Made by a program: the position numbers and the translations under genes. A stretch of 13,158 bases of DNA from an uncultured Caryophanales bacterium (GTDB lineage: Bacteria; Bacillota_I; Bacilli_A; Acholeplasmatales; Anaeroplasmataceae), in contig CAKZZJ010000203.1 of assembly GCA_937885165.1 (NCBI GenBank), forward strand, positions 1 through 13,158, read 5' to 3'. Position 1 is the stretch's first letter. The number at the start of each line of letters is the position of its first letter. Of the stretch, positions 6,529 to 13,158 are shown one piece after another. The notes beneath the pieces were generated by a model, which did no database searches, was not told the origin of the DNA, and saw only the letters and a program-made list of their open reading frames with translations.

Positions 6529-7839
6529 TTATCTCCTTACAACGTGAACATAGAAGAAACCTTCATCTTCTACTAAATCACATTTGAAGAAGCTATCTCT
6601 TAATAATCCATAAGCTTTAACAGCCTCTTCTTCTTTACTATCAAAGTCAACATAGAAATGGTTATCTTCGTTTGAAATTCTATAATCTCTATAATTTAAA
6701 CCACCATCAATTAAACGATCATTTATTCTATCAGAAAACTCTTCATCTCTTTCTCGTTCTTTTATAACTCTTTCTGATGATTTAGGTGAGATTTTAATAG
6801 TATCTTTGATTTTAACAAAGATTCTATTTTTACCATTATGACTATCAATTTCATATTCTTCTTTTAAAACTTTTAATACTTCATTAAATTTATCTCTAGG
6901 AGTTTCAACAAGAACAGTTTTAAATGATTGGTCACCTTCTGCAAAACTAACATTTTCTTGTAATTTTGCTTTTCTTAATAATTTAGCAACACCATCTACA
7001 CTTTGTTGAAAAGCGTTACCAGAGTCATTAATAATTCCTGTATAATCACCTTTCATAGCCGCTTCAATTTCTCTAACATGTTCTTCTTCATCTTCAATGA
7101 GATGTTCCCACAATTGAGTTTCTGGATTATCTCCATCGCCTGCTCTTCTTGCATAATTTTGATATTGAGCAATTGTATCTTTTTCCATTTTAAGAGCCAT
7201 TTCTAATTCAGCCATACCATCTTTAAGAGTTTGTTCTTTAGAAACAATTGAATAATCAATGTAATATGGATCGATTTTCCCAATTTTATATTCTAATTGT
7301 TCAATAGATTTTGCACGAATAAAATGTAATGTTTCGGAATAATCTTGATGCATAACCATAACTTGATAAGTAGATTCTTCTTTTGCATCATGAGTCATCT
7401 TTGTTTCTGGGTCAAACATTGTTAATAATTTATTTTCTTGAATATTCCATAATTCAACATAAGATTTATCTATTTCTTTGATTTTTTCTACTGTTTTATC
7501 AAAATCAGCTTTTGCAGCTTGTAAATCATTATGTTTATGTTGGAAGATTTTACCATTGATAGCACCTTCAACTGAATAAATATATTCTTCTTCTGGTAAG
7601 CTATCTTCCCATTCTTCATCTTCATCTTCTTCTTTTTCTTCAACTGGGTTATCTAAATCAACGAAACCTATTGAAGGAAATGAAATAAAATGTGGCCCTA
7701 CCCAGTAAGTATTTGTTGCAATTTTAATTTCTTCTTCATCATCAAAATAATCTAAAGTATCTATAGCTTCTTGTAATTTTTGTCTTAACCAAGCTACATT
7801 ATATTTCTTTTCACTATAATCTTTAACATTTTTACTCAT
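6529..7839 (-). CDS. Acidic unknown protein (436 aa) with embedded ferritin-like helix pair
   Basis: Start chosen at ATG 7839 with GAGG 9 bases upstream; a TTG at 7854 would contain that site. Residues count from 7839. Residues 66-79 are a run of Glu/Asp. Around 212-263 lie two helices: ELEMALKMEKDTIAQYQNYA and LWEHLIEDEEEHVREIEAAM. They give E219-x6-Y226 and E251-x2-H254, the spacing of ferritin/rubrerythrin-like metal sites. Only one helix pair is present, so a full four-helix diiron site would need a dimer, as in encapsulated ferritins. The C-terminal 120 residues are alpha/beta (FKTVLVETPRDKFNEVLKVL; HFYVDFDSKEEEAVKAYG) and may repeat a small ferredoxin-like fold twice. It is the first gene after the 7891-7920 terminator and is coupled to the DUF4054-like gene. 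The overall function is unknown, and the metal site is inferred from motif spacing alone. Confidence 0.65.
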   Translation of the reverse strand: MSKNVKDYSEKKYNVAWLRQKLQEAIDTLDYFDDEEEIKIATNTYWVGPHFISFPSIGFVDLDNPVEEKEEDEDEEWEDSLPEEEYIYSVEGAINGKIFQHKHNDLQAAKADFDKTVEKIKEIDKSYVELWNIQENKLLTMFDPETKMTHDAKEESTYQVMVMHQDYSETLHFIRAKSIEQLEYKIGKIDPYYIDYSIVSKEQTLKDGMAELEMALKMEKDTIAQYQNYARRAGDGDNPETQLWEHLIEDEEEHVREIEAAMKGDYTGIINDSGNAFQQSVDGVAKLLRKAKLQENVSFAEGDQSFKTVLVETPRDKFNEVLKVLKEEYEIDSHNGKNRIFVKIKDTIKISPKSSERVIKERERDEEFSDRINDRLIDGGLNYRDYRISNEDNHFYVDFDSKEEEAVKAYGLLRDSFFKCDLVEDEGFFYVHVVRR

Positions 7840-7858
7840 AATATTCAACCTCAAATAA

Positions 7859-7867
7859 ATTATAATA
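7859..7867 (-). promoter_or_regulatory. Possible -10 element upstream of the 436-aa gene
   Basis: TATTATAAT on the minus strand lies between the terminator at 7891-7920 and the ATG at 7839. A promoter is expected here because the terminator should cut this group off from the tail genes. The same 9-mer precedes the lysis pair. No clear -35 box was found, so a phage-specific polymerase factor or read-through remains possible. Confidence 0.3.
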
Positions 7868-7890
7868 TATTACTTTGCTTTAATATAATT

Positions 7891-7920
7891 AAAAAAGAAT
7901 TACAACAGAGTAATCCTTTT
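7891..7920 (-). terminator. Rho-independent terminator after the tail tube / Ig-like genes
   Basis: On the minus strand AAAAGGATTAC pairs with GTAATTCTTTT over 11 base pairs, one of them G-U, around the loop TCTGTT, ending in a run of six T. It begins about 32 bases after the stop of the Ig-like gene. It divides the leftward block into a head-tail unit and a downstream unit. Confidence 0.88.
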
Positions 7921-7951
7921 CTATTTTAATAATTTAGATAATTTACTTTTA

Positions 7952-8341
7952 TTATTGTTCAGTTTCTTCTTGTGTTTCTTCGATAGTAACAACACATTCA
8001 TCGTCGATTTCTTCATCTGCCTGACATTTTGCTGTAATAGTAGCAGAACCTTCTGAAATGGCAGTGACAAGACCATCCTCAACTGTTGCTACTGTATCAT
8101 CGCTAGATGTCCAAATGACATCTTTATCAGTAGTATTTTCAGGAGAGATTGTTGCTACCAATGTTTCTGTATCTCCTACGCTAAGAGTTAATGAATTTTT
8201 ATTTAATGTAACTGAAGAAGGAAGAATAGTTAATGTATCAGCTTTAGGAATCCATCTTTTTAACCAACGAATTTTCATTCTATTGTTTCCTAAAACCATA
8301 TAAACTTTATTGTCTTTTTGAATATATTTGAAATTACTCAT
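7952..8341 (-). CDS. BIG2-type Ig-like domain protein (129 aa)
   Basis: Residues about 38-121 form a bacterial Ig-like (BIG2) domain. It opens with SVTLNKNSLTLSVGDTETL, continues ATISPENTTDKDVIWTSSD and DTVATVEDGLVTAISEGSAT, and ends in a VVTI strand. The VxWxSSDxxVAxV and GxVTAxxxGxATI patterns are typical. The N-terminal 36 residues are basic (NNRMKIRWLKRWIPK) and may dock the domain on the virion; the end is an acidic Gln/Glu tail. GGGAGGAATT lies ahead of the ATG. It directly follows the tail tube gene. In lambda a BIG2 domain is fused to the tail tube protein, so a separate decoration subunit of the tail (or capsid) that may bind surface sugars is the likely role. There is no signal peptide, consistent with a virion part. 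Confidence 0.8.
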   Translation of the reverse strand: MSNFKYIQKDNKVYMVLGNNRMKIRWLKRWIPKADTLTILPSSVTLNKNSLTLSVGDTETLVATISPENTTDKDVIWTSSDDTVATVEDGLVTAISEGSATITAKCQADEEIDDECVVTIEETQEETEQ

Positions 8342-8356
8342 ATATAATTCCTCCCA

Positions 8357-8860
8357 TTATTGATAGAACATAACTTGACCACAAGTGAATGTCCAGCTAA
8401 GTAAACCAGCGGTTTCAGCTAAAGTTAAGTCAGCTTGTTTTTGAATATAACAATCAACGCCTGTGACCATTGGTGTGCTTTCATCTGAAGCAGAACTATT
8501 GATAGTTAATGTAAGACCTTCAACATTTTCTTGAATAGAAGCATAAATGTCACACAATTGGGCTAATTCAATGATTTCATCTGCAATTTGTCTAATTTGA
8601 AGTTCAATTGTTCCAATTCTACTTAAGTTCTTGTTATGAACCCATGAACCAGTAGCATCACCTTCTGTTTCCCAGAGGTTAGTAGTTCTTGATGCAACGA
8701 TTTGGCCAAGGAAAGAACCTTCACCATTTTCACCAGGACCACCAATAGAGAACGAAGTTAATAAATTACCTTGTTCATCTCTCAAGCTTAATTTTTGCGC
8801 AACGCTTTGAGGAATACCAATAGTTAATTGATAATCAGCTAATGAATATTTATGTATCAT
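8357..8860 (-). CDS. Tail tube protein, DUF3277-like (167 aa)
   Basis: The length and pattern fit the DUF3277-like tail tube proteins of contractile-tailed phages: a short N-terminal segment, then GSWVHNKNLSRIGTIELQI (about residues 71-89) followed by a helix (ADEIIELAQLCDIY) and C-terminal strands (LTLAETAGLLSWTFTCGQVM). Tube subunits form hexamer rings stacked inside the sheath, the channel for DNA. The ribosome binding site AAGGAGG is perfect and begins on the stop codon of the sheath gene, giving the high, coupled expression expected for a sheath-tube pair. The family assignment rests on the motif and on being right after the sheath. Confidence 0.75.
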   Translation of the reverse strand: MIHKYSLADYQLTIGIPQSVAQKLSLRDEQGNLLTSFSIGGPGENGEGSFLGQIVASRTTNLWETEGDATGSWVHNKNLSRIGTIELQIRQIADEIIELAQLCDIYASIQENVEGLTLTINSSASDESTPMVTGVDCYIQKQADLTLAETAGLLSWTFTCGQVMFYQ

Positions 8861-8872
8861 ATTTATACCTCC

Positions 8873-10135
8873 TTAAAAAGCATCACCGTTAATAACGATT
8901 TGTCTTACTGACATTGAATCAGCTATTACAACATAGACTGGCGGGAATACATGTGAGTCACGTTGTTCAAGAGTTAATGCGCTAATTGGCAAGACAATGA
9001 ATTTATAACCCATCTTAAATGGAGTATTTCTAGAACAAACTAGATAATCCACACCATTAAATGAATAGAATAAATCATCTTCCGTCCAAATAAAGTCACT
9101 ATTTAAGTATCCATTTGTTTTATAAATATTTAATTCTTGTGTAATAGCATTAATAACTTTATTAATACCACTTCTATCAAATTTGATCTTTGTAGCCAAA
9201 ACATTAATAATTCTATCAGTTAATGTTTGTGTTAAGATAATTCTGATAAAATAATTCATTATATCATAACCTGAAATTGTATCACCCATAACATTTCTAA
9301 CATTGTTAACTAATGTAGTATCAACATTGAATTTTTTATTTGTAAGAGTAACAAATGTATTATTATTATCTTGAACCGCTACATCAAACATAGAAACATC
9401 TTCGATAGTATAACAATAATCCTGAATTGTTCTCGGATCAGTAATATTTACTTGAGTTAAATAAGCAGCAACAGTCATTTCAATTCCTGGTGAACCAAAT
9501 TTAATAACAAAATTTGGAATCTCGTCTGGAGAAGTAATAGTTAATGAAGAATTAGTTGTTGAAGAAATAAACATCTTTTCTTTATAACCACTTAAAGCAG
9601 CAATACTTGTTGATGTATTAATTCCGTTACCAATAACATTAATGGTAGCATTTTGTCTTGCAACTTCTTCCATAATAGCTTCACTTGCATCAGAAGTAAT
9701 AACAATTTCTTCTGCTTTTAATTTAACACATTCTGCTAAAATCCAAGCCACTTTTTGTTCATTTTCAGTAGGGGCAGTTTCTTCAGTATTAAGTTCAAAA
9801 CCACCTATGATTTTTAATTTAACTCCACCATTAGCAAAGAAGCATTTGACATAATTGTAGAGAATAGGACTTTCATTTGTATCAACAATCGGATTTTCTT
9901 CTTCGTCAATATTTTCATTATATTTAGCTATAGCATAAAGATAATCTGTTAATGAAGTAAAGTAATCAACTTCTACTGAGCTATTTTCAGGAATATGTGA
10001 GTTTAATCTATTTTGAGGAGCATTATCATTAGTATTAACTGTAAAAAGAATTGCCGTATCTCTTGTTCTATTTAAAGATTTAACTTCATTGTAGTTAATA
10101 TTAACTTGAACATAATTTCTTAAATCTACACTCAT
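8873..10135 (-). CDS. Contractile tail sheath protein, DUF3383-like (420 aa)
   Basis: The family pattern is clear along the chain: N-terminal VQVNINY strand; FFANGGVKLKII (99-110); GYKEKMF (183-189); GSPGIEMTVAAYLTQVNI (214-231); YCYTIED (240-246); and a C-terminal region with TPFKMGYKFIVLPISAL (371-387) and YVVIADSMSVRQIVINGD, which corresponds to the C-terminal strands that interlock neighbouring subunits. The protein builds the outer sheath that shortens on infection, and marks this phage as a myovirus. Length is in the usual 400-500 range. It has a moderate AAAGGA site about 10 bases from the ATG. It lies between the neck terminator and tube genes, the normal order. No protease or receptor insertion is seen, so it is a compact form. 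Confidence 0.82.
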   Translation of the reverse strand: MSVDLRNYVQVNINYNEVKSLNRTRDTAILFTVNTNDNAPQNRLNSHIPENSSVEVDYFTSLTDYLYAIAKYNENIDEEENPIVDTNESPILYNYVKCFFANGGVKLKIIGGFELNTEETAPTENEQKVAWILAECVKLKAEEIVITSDASEAIMEEVARQNATINVIGNGINTSTSIAALSGYKEKMFISSTTNSSLTITSPDEIPNFVIKFGSPGIEMTVAAYLTQVNITDPRTIQDYCYTIEDVSMFDVAVQDNNNTFVTLTNKKFNVDTTLVNNVRNVMGDTISGYDIMNYFIRIILTQTLTDRIINVLATKIKFDRSGINKVINAITQELNIYKTNGYLNSDFIWTEDDLFYSFNGVDYLVCSRNTPFKMGYKFIVLPISALTLEQRDSHVFPPVYVVIADSMSVRQIVINGDAF

Positions 10136-10189
10136 ATTATTTCCATCCTTTCATTTATTATTATAAATTAAAATTTTCAATTGATATAA

Positions 10190-10744
10190 TTAAACCTCAT
10201 GTATTATCAATATGCTATCATCTTCATTAAGATTTTCATATTTGAAATATTGAGATTTTATTGCATTTTCTAGAACATACGCTACTTCTATTTTAACTTC
10301 TAAATCATTTCTTAATAACAATGTGTTGTTAATAAATTCATTTATTGTTTCACCAGAATTAACTGTTCTAACATATATTCCCTCTTCTCGTAAATCCATA
10401 GCAACTTTTGGTTGTTTGAATGTAGTTCTGAGAACTTGAGAACATAAATCTGATCCATTTCCATAAATCATTAAATGATATGTATATGACGCTATAGCAA
10501 TCATATTATCATCATCTTTTGGAGTAATATAATTATCACCATTTTGATCTTTTAATAATTCAAATAAGATAAATACATCACCTAATGAAAATGAATAAGT
10601 TTTTGTTGATGAAATTACATCAGATAAATCTGTTCCTCTTACAGATAAAGCATTTAATACTTTATTTCCGGGAAGTTTAGTATTTGTCATTACTACATTT
10701 CGTAGTTTTTTGATTATTTCCTCATAAGTAATAGGTTTAATCAT
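10190..10744 (-). CDS. Putative neck / tail terminator protein (184 aa)
   Basis: ATG overlaps the stop of the preceding gene as ATGA. N-terminal helix ITYEEIIKKLRNVVMT is followed by a strand-helix-strand core with ASYTYHLMIYGNGSDLCSQV, LREEGIYVRTVNSGETINEF and LLLRNDLEVKIEVAYVLENAI. The sequence of Y-strand, GNGSD turn, long helix, R-x-D/V strand and ending beta strand resembles phage neck terminator proteins (gp12-like / LIC_12616 type), which cap the tail tube and join it to the head. Its position just before the sheath fits. The alternative is a minor capsid completion protein; sequence similarity here is only a pattern, not a search result. The 54-base gap after it holds no gene and only weak -10-like AT sequence. 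Confidence 0.55.
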   Translation of the reverse strand: MIKPITYEEIIKKLRNVVMTNTKLPGNKVLNALSVRGTDLSDVISSTKTYSFSLGDVFILFELLKDQNGDNYITPKDDDNMIAIASYTYHLMIYGNGSDLCSQVLRTTFKQPKVAMDLREEGIYVRTVNSGETINEFINNTLLLRNDLEVKIEVAYVLENAIKSQYFKYENLNEDDSILIIHEV

Positions 10745-11154
10745 ACCGTTTTTTCTCCCGTTAAATATTTGAGATAATCTTCAAAATCTCTGTAATCAGT
10801 TAGATTTACCATTGTTAAACTTACTTCTCTAACTCCAGCTTCATCATATTCTTGAACTTCATCTACATGTAAATATCTTTCGTGATAATGAATAAAATCA
10901 CCATAATTTATACGATATTTTGACATACAATAAAACTTATATTTTAATGAAGTTGTATTACCTGTAGTAGAAAAGTTTATAGATCCAGTTTGAGGTTGTA
11001 ATGAACCAAAGATTTCTTGTTTGTCAAACTGGGCTATTCTTCTACCCATATCATCAGTATCATAGCCTGTCATTGCAAACCAATCATAGAATACACCAAA
11101 TTCATTGATAGCATCTAAGAAAAATAACGGATCTATAAAATGATGTTGAGCCAT
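10741..11154 (-). CDS. Putative head-closure / head-tail joining protein (137 aa)
   Basis: Start chosen at ATG 11154 (MAQHHFIDPLFF), which has AGGAGA about 8 bases upstream and follows the preceding TAA by 2 bases; a longer start at 11178 would overlap that gene. The middle is strand-rich: DKQEIFGSLQPQTGSINF, then YKFYCMSKYRINYGDFIHY, HERYLHVDEVQEYDEAG and VREVSLTMVNL. The pattern 'GDxIxYxxRxLxVxxVxxYDExG-R' is that of head closure proteins (SPP1 gp16 type), whose small barrel plugs the connector after packaging. It overlaps the neck terminator gene by ATGA. Assignment is by pattern and position; a tail completion protein is the alternative. Confidence 0.55.
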   Translation of the reverse strand: MAQHHFIDPLFFLDAINEFGVFYDWFAMTGYDTDDMGRRIAQFDKQEIFGSLQPQTGSINFSTTGNTTSLKYKFYCMSKYRINYGDFIHYHERYLHVDEVQEYDEAGVREVSLTMVNLTDYRDFEDYLKYLTGEKTV

Positions 11155-11156
11155 AA

Positions 11157-12725
11157 TTATTCTCCTGCTAGTCCCCAATGTTTTTTAATGGTTTCGAGCA
11201 TAAGAGCAAATTCTCTAGCATAATCTGAATATTCTAGATCATCTGCATATTTTAATGCCGTTTTATATAAATCAACTATTTCAGGTAAAGTTTTGTTAAT
11301 TCTTGGATCTTCAACATAGGTATCTCTACCTTGCATAATTCTATCATAATCAGCAGCCATATCTTTACGAACTTTTTCTAAGTTGCCTTCAAAGACTTCT
11401 GGTAATTTACCTTGTTTTGCATCATTATATGAAGCTGTTAAATCTGATTTTGTGCACAAGAAGACAGGCTTCATAGTTTTTGTAATCTTTGAATCCCATC
11501 TATGCTTATTTCTTAATTCTCTACTAGCTTGCTTTTGAGTGGATTTTTTAAATTTAGGTTGTTTCCAATAATTCAAATTAAGTTTTTCTGATAATTCATC
11601 AACAAGTGGGCTCATAATTGTTAATTTATCTTCTAAACCAGCTTTTTCAACAAGATGCTCTATTTTAACATAATCTTCTAATAATAATTTTCTCGTTGGT
11701 TTCATTTCACCCGAAACGATGAATTCAGCATTTTTAATGTCATCTTTTAAACTTTCAATGACAACATTTATATAGGCTTCAAATGTTTTACCACCATCTT
11801 TACCTCTATCTTTAAATGCATTTTCAATCATACCAAATGTTAATGCATTTTTGCCACCTTTTAATTTTTCTGTATAGGTAATATTTACTTCTTCTTCTGG
11901 CGAATTTACTGGAATATCTCCGACTTTAGCATCAGTAACTTCTTCTTTAAGAATAGCATCTATTTTACCTAAAATATCAGCTTCATCTAAATATTCAAAC
12001 CATAATAAATCTGAATGTAATAAATCTTTTACAGAGTCAAAGTGTTTATTTTCTGATATAACAATTGTTTTATCATCTTCATCGTCAACGCTCCAATTAT
12101 CAGGATCGTCATTAATGAGTTCTTCTAAATTTTCAAAATCAACTGAGCCATCTTCATTAAAGACAAACCATTCTGTTGGTGCTTGACTATATAGTCCTAA
12201 TTTATTACCTTTTAATTCTGGATTTTCTCCTCCAAAAGGACCACATTCACCTTTTAATGCTTCTGCTAAAACTTTAACAATTTGTTCACCTTTATTTTGA
12301 ACATCTTCTACTTTAATATCCTTTGTTTCTTTAACAAATTCTTTAACTTTGTAGTCTTTTTTCAAATATGCTTCAGCTTTATCTAAAGAACTAAAATCAT
12401 ATCTACCTTGATTCCATACGCCATCATCTGGTGAATAACCTAATCCAATAATATATGTATCATCACTTGGTCTATGACAGATTACATGCATTCTATTATC
12501 TCTTAAATCTTCAAATACTTTGACAACATCGAGACCTTGTTTTGTTTTATCTAAATATTTAAATGTTTTAAAAGAAGAAATAGGTTCATACATATCTCTG
12601 ATTTCTTTTCTTTGAATTAGTTTAACGACTTCTAACGCAGTTTTCTTAATTTCTGTGTTAGTCATATTTTCACAATTATCAATGACTACTTCGTATGTAT
12701 CTTTAATTTTAACTATTTTCTTCAT
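11157..12725 (-). CDS. Large acidic protein of unknown function downstream of the capsid gene (522 aa)
   Basis: AGAAGGAGA lies 6-7 bases before the ATG, a very strong site, so it is probably made in quantity. The N-terminal 130 residues look alpha/beta (MHVICHRPSDDTYIIGLGY; then GVWNQGRYDF and a helix DKAEAYLKKDYK). The middle is acidic (INDDPDNWSVDDEDDKTIV), and the C-terminal 250 residues are helical and Lys-rich with KKSTQKQASRELRNKHRWDS (about 395-414) as a basic patch and MQGRDTYVEDPR near 465. No catalytic motif, membrane segment or signal peptide is seen, and no family is recognised. It lies between major capsid and head closure, where connector proteins usually sit, and its stop is 2 bases from the next ATG. 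An internal head, decoration or ejected protein is possible. Confidence 0.65.
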   Translation of the reverse strand: MKKIVKIKDTYEVVIDNCENMTNTEIKKTALEVVKLIQRKEIRDMYEPISSFKTFKYLDKTKQGLDVVKVFEDLRDNRMHVICHRPSDDTYIIGLGYSPDDGVWNQGRYDFSSLDKAEAYLKKDYKVKEFVKETKDIKVEDVQNKGEQIVKVLAEALKGECGPFGGENPELKGNKLGLYSQAPTEWFVFNEDGSVDFENLEELINDDPDNWSVDDEDDKTIVISENKHFDSVKDLLHSDLLWFEYLDEADILGKIDAILKEEVTDAKVGDIPVNSPEEEVNITYTEKLKGGKNALTFGMIENAFKDRGKDGGKTFEAYINVVIESLKDDIKNAEFIVSGEMKPTRKLLLEDYVKIEHLVEKAGLEDKLTIMSPLVDELSEKLNLNYWKQPKFKKSTQKQASRELRNKHRWDSKITKTMKPVFLCTKSDLTASYNDAKQGKLPEVFEGNLEKVRKDMAADYDRIMQGRDTYVEDPRINKTLPEIVDLYKTALKYADDLEYSDYAREFALMLETIKKHWGLAGE

Positions 12726-12748
12726 AATAATCTCCTTCTTTTAATAAA

Positions 12749-12805
12749 ATAAGGACCAATTAAGACTGAATAAGATTTGATTTATCAGTCTAGATCAGTC
12801 CTTAT
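12749..12805 (-). promoter_or_regulatory. Two-tier hairpin between the capsid and 522-aa genes, possible leaky terminator or processing site
   Basis: ATAAGGAC (12749-12756) pairs perfectly with GTCCTTAT (12798-12805). Inside, AGACTGA (12763-12769) pairs with TCAGTCT (12785-12791), with a six-by-six internal loop and a 15-base end loop. On the minus strand the structure is followed by a T-rich run (TTTTATT) and then the 522-aa gene's ribosome binding site. A second TCAGTC (12795-12800) could pair with the same inner arm instead. Likely roles are partial termination or RNase III cutting that makes capsid mRNA more abundant than downstream mRNA. Confidence 0.55.
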
Positions 12806-12861
12806 ACTTTATATCTAACTTAAACAATTGGAGAGATAATTAAGTTGATACCTGATTTATA

Positions 12862-12896
12862 ATTTCACAACAATTAAGCAACTTGACTTGTGAAAT
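12862..12896 (-). repeat. Nine-base inverted repeat spanning the capsid stop codon
   Basis: ATTTCACAA (12862-12870) and TTGTGAAAT (12888-12896) are perfect inverse complements with a 17-base loop that holds the TAA. A short AAGTTG/CAACTT pair (12842-12847, 12879-12884) offers a competing fold. There is no clear T-run, so it may protect the 3' end of capsid mRNA rather than terminate. Confidence 0.4.
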
Positions 12897-13158
12897 CCCA
12901 ATATGTGACAATGCCTAAGCTAGCTGAACTTTGGTTGTATGGTAATTGAACAACTGAAACTTGGCCAACAAACGCTGTGGTATAAGCCATTTTGTCAATA
13001 TTTGGAAGAGTAATGAAGTGTTGGATTGGATATGGCATATCTAATCTGACATATTCTTTCTCTTTACGATAAGCAACAATTCTACCAAAACCAAGAGTTC
13101 CTAATGTATCAAGAGCTGGACGAGCTTTGATCTCGATTTTGAAGGAATCACCGGCTTG
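12874..13158 (-). CDS. Major capsid protein, C-terminal 94 residues (DUF2184 / HK97-fold type), truncated by window end
   Basis: The frame is open through the right edge and ends at TAA 12874-12876. The visible part contains FGRIVAYRKEKEYVRLDMPY, followed by PIQHFITLP and QVSVVQLPYNQSSASLG. The order 'GRIVxYRKxxxxVxLxMPxPxQ-LP' followed by a strand-rich ending matches the end of DUF2184-like major capsid proteins of myoviruses, whose partners in other genomes include DUF4054, DUF3383 and DUF3277 proteins, all seen here. It would form the icosahedral shell. Base composition is less extreme than its neighbours (more balanced codons), fitting a highly expressed gene. Only the C-terminus is visible, so the assignment is moderate. 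Confidence 0.62.
   Translation of the reverse strand, partial: QAGDSFKIEIKARPALDTLGTLGFGRIVAYRKEKEYVRLDMPYPIQHFITLPNIDKMAYTTAFVGQVSVVQLPYNQSSASLGIVTYWDFTSQVA

Noticed and set aside
10136..10189. Promoter before the sheath gene (TTGAAA and TATAAT)
   Set aside because: The two boxes are only about 9 bases apart, too close for a normal promoter, and AT-rich sequence gives many such matches.
1571..10744. TGA read as Trp (mycoplasma-type code)
   Set aside because: TGA serves as stop in two ATGA overlaps (1571-1574 and 10741-10744), and the Trp codons checked in the structural genes are TGG.

Overview
This window is part of a tailed-phage (or prophage) genome with a contractile tail. It is strongly AT-rich and densely coded, with AGGAGG-type ribosome binding sites. 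TAA, TGA and TAG all behave as stops. That combination suggests a low-GC Gram-positive type host (Bacillota or relatives), probably a gut or anaerobe phage; the host itself cannot be read from the sequence. No tRNA, CRISPR array, integrase or insertion sequence was seen.

Layout. The only rightward gene is the 3' part of the large terminase gene (1-1256). It ends at a bidirectional hairpin terminator (1255-1282) and converges on a long leftward structural and lysis block. Read in the direction of transcription (right to left), that block holds: the end of the major capsid gene (12874-13158, cut by the window edge); a hairpin-rich spacer; a 522-aa unknown protein; a putative head-closure protein; a putative neck/tail terminator; the tail sheath (DUF3383-like); the tail tube (DUF3277-like); and a small BIG2-type Ig-like protein. 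A strong rho-independent terminator follows (7891-7920).

A second leftward group then begins. It encodes a 436-aa acidic protein with a ferritin-like half motif, a DUF4054-like head-tail adaptor, a 643-aa unknown protein with a strong in-frame internal start, a 37-aa microprotein, a beta-rich fibre-like protein, a 19-aa lysine-rich peptide, an 8-codon ORF, and two small holin-type membrane proteins that end against the terminase terminator. Tape measure, tail chaperones, portal, protease and endolysin are not in the window.

Most notable points. The fibre-like gene is split by a one-base frameshift at a run of nine G (coding strand) in an otherwise GC-poor genome, which is either a phase-variable switch or a homopolymer error. 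The terminase carries a second RNase H-like domain that seems to have lost its last catalytic Asp. The 643-aa gene has a nested start resembling scaffold-in-protease arrangements. Three large proteins with no recognised function sit among the head-tail genes, and one carries a ferritin-like metal-site signature.
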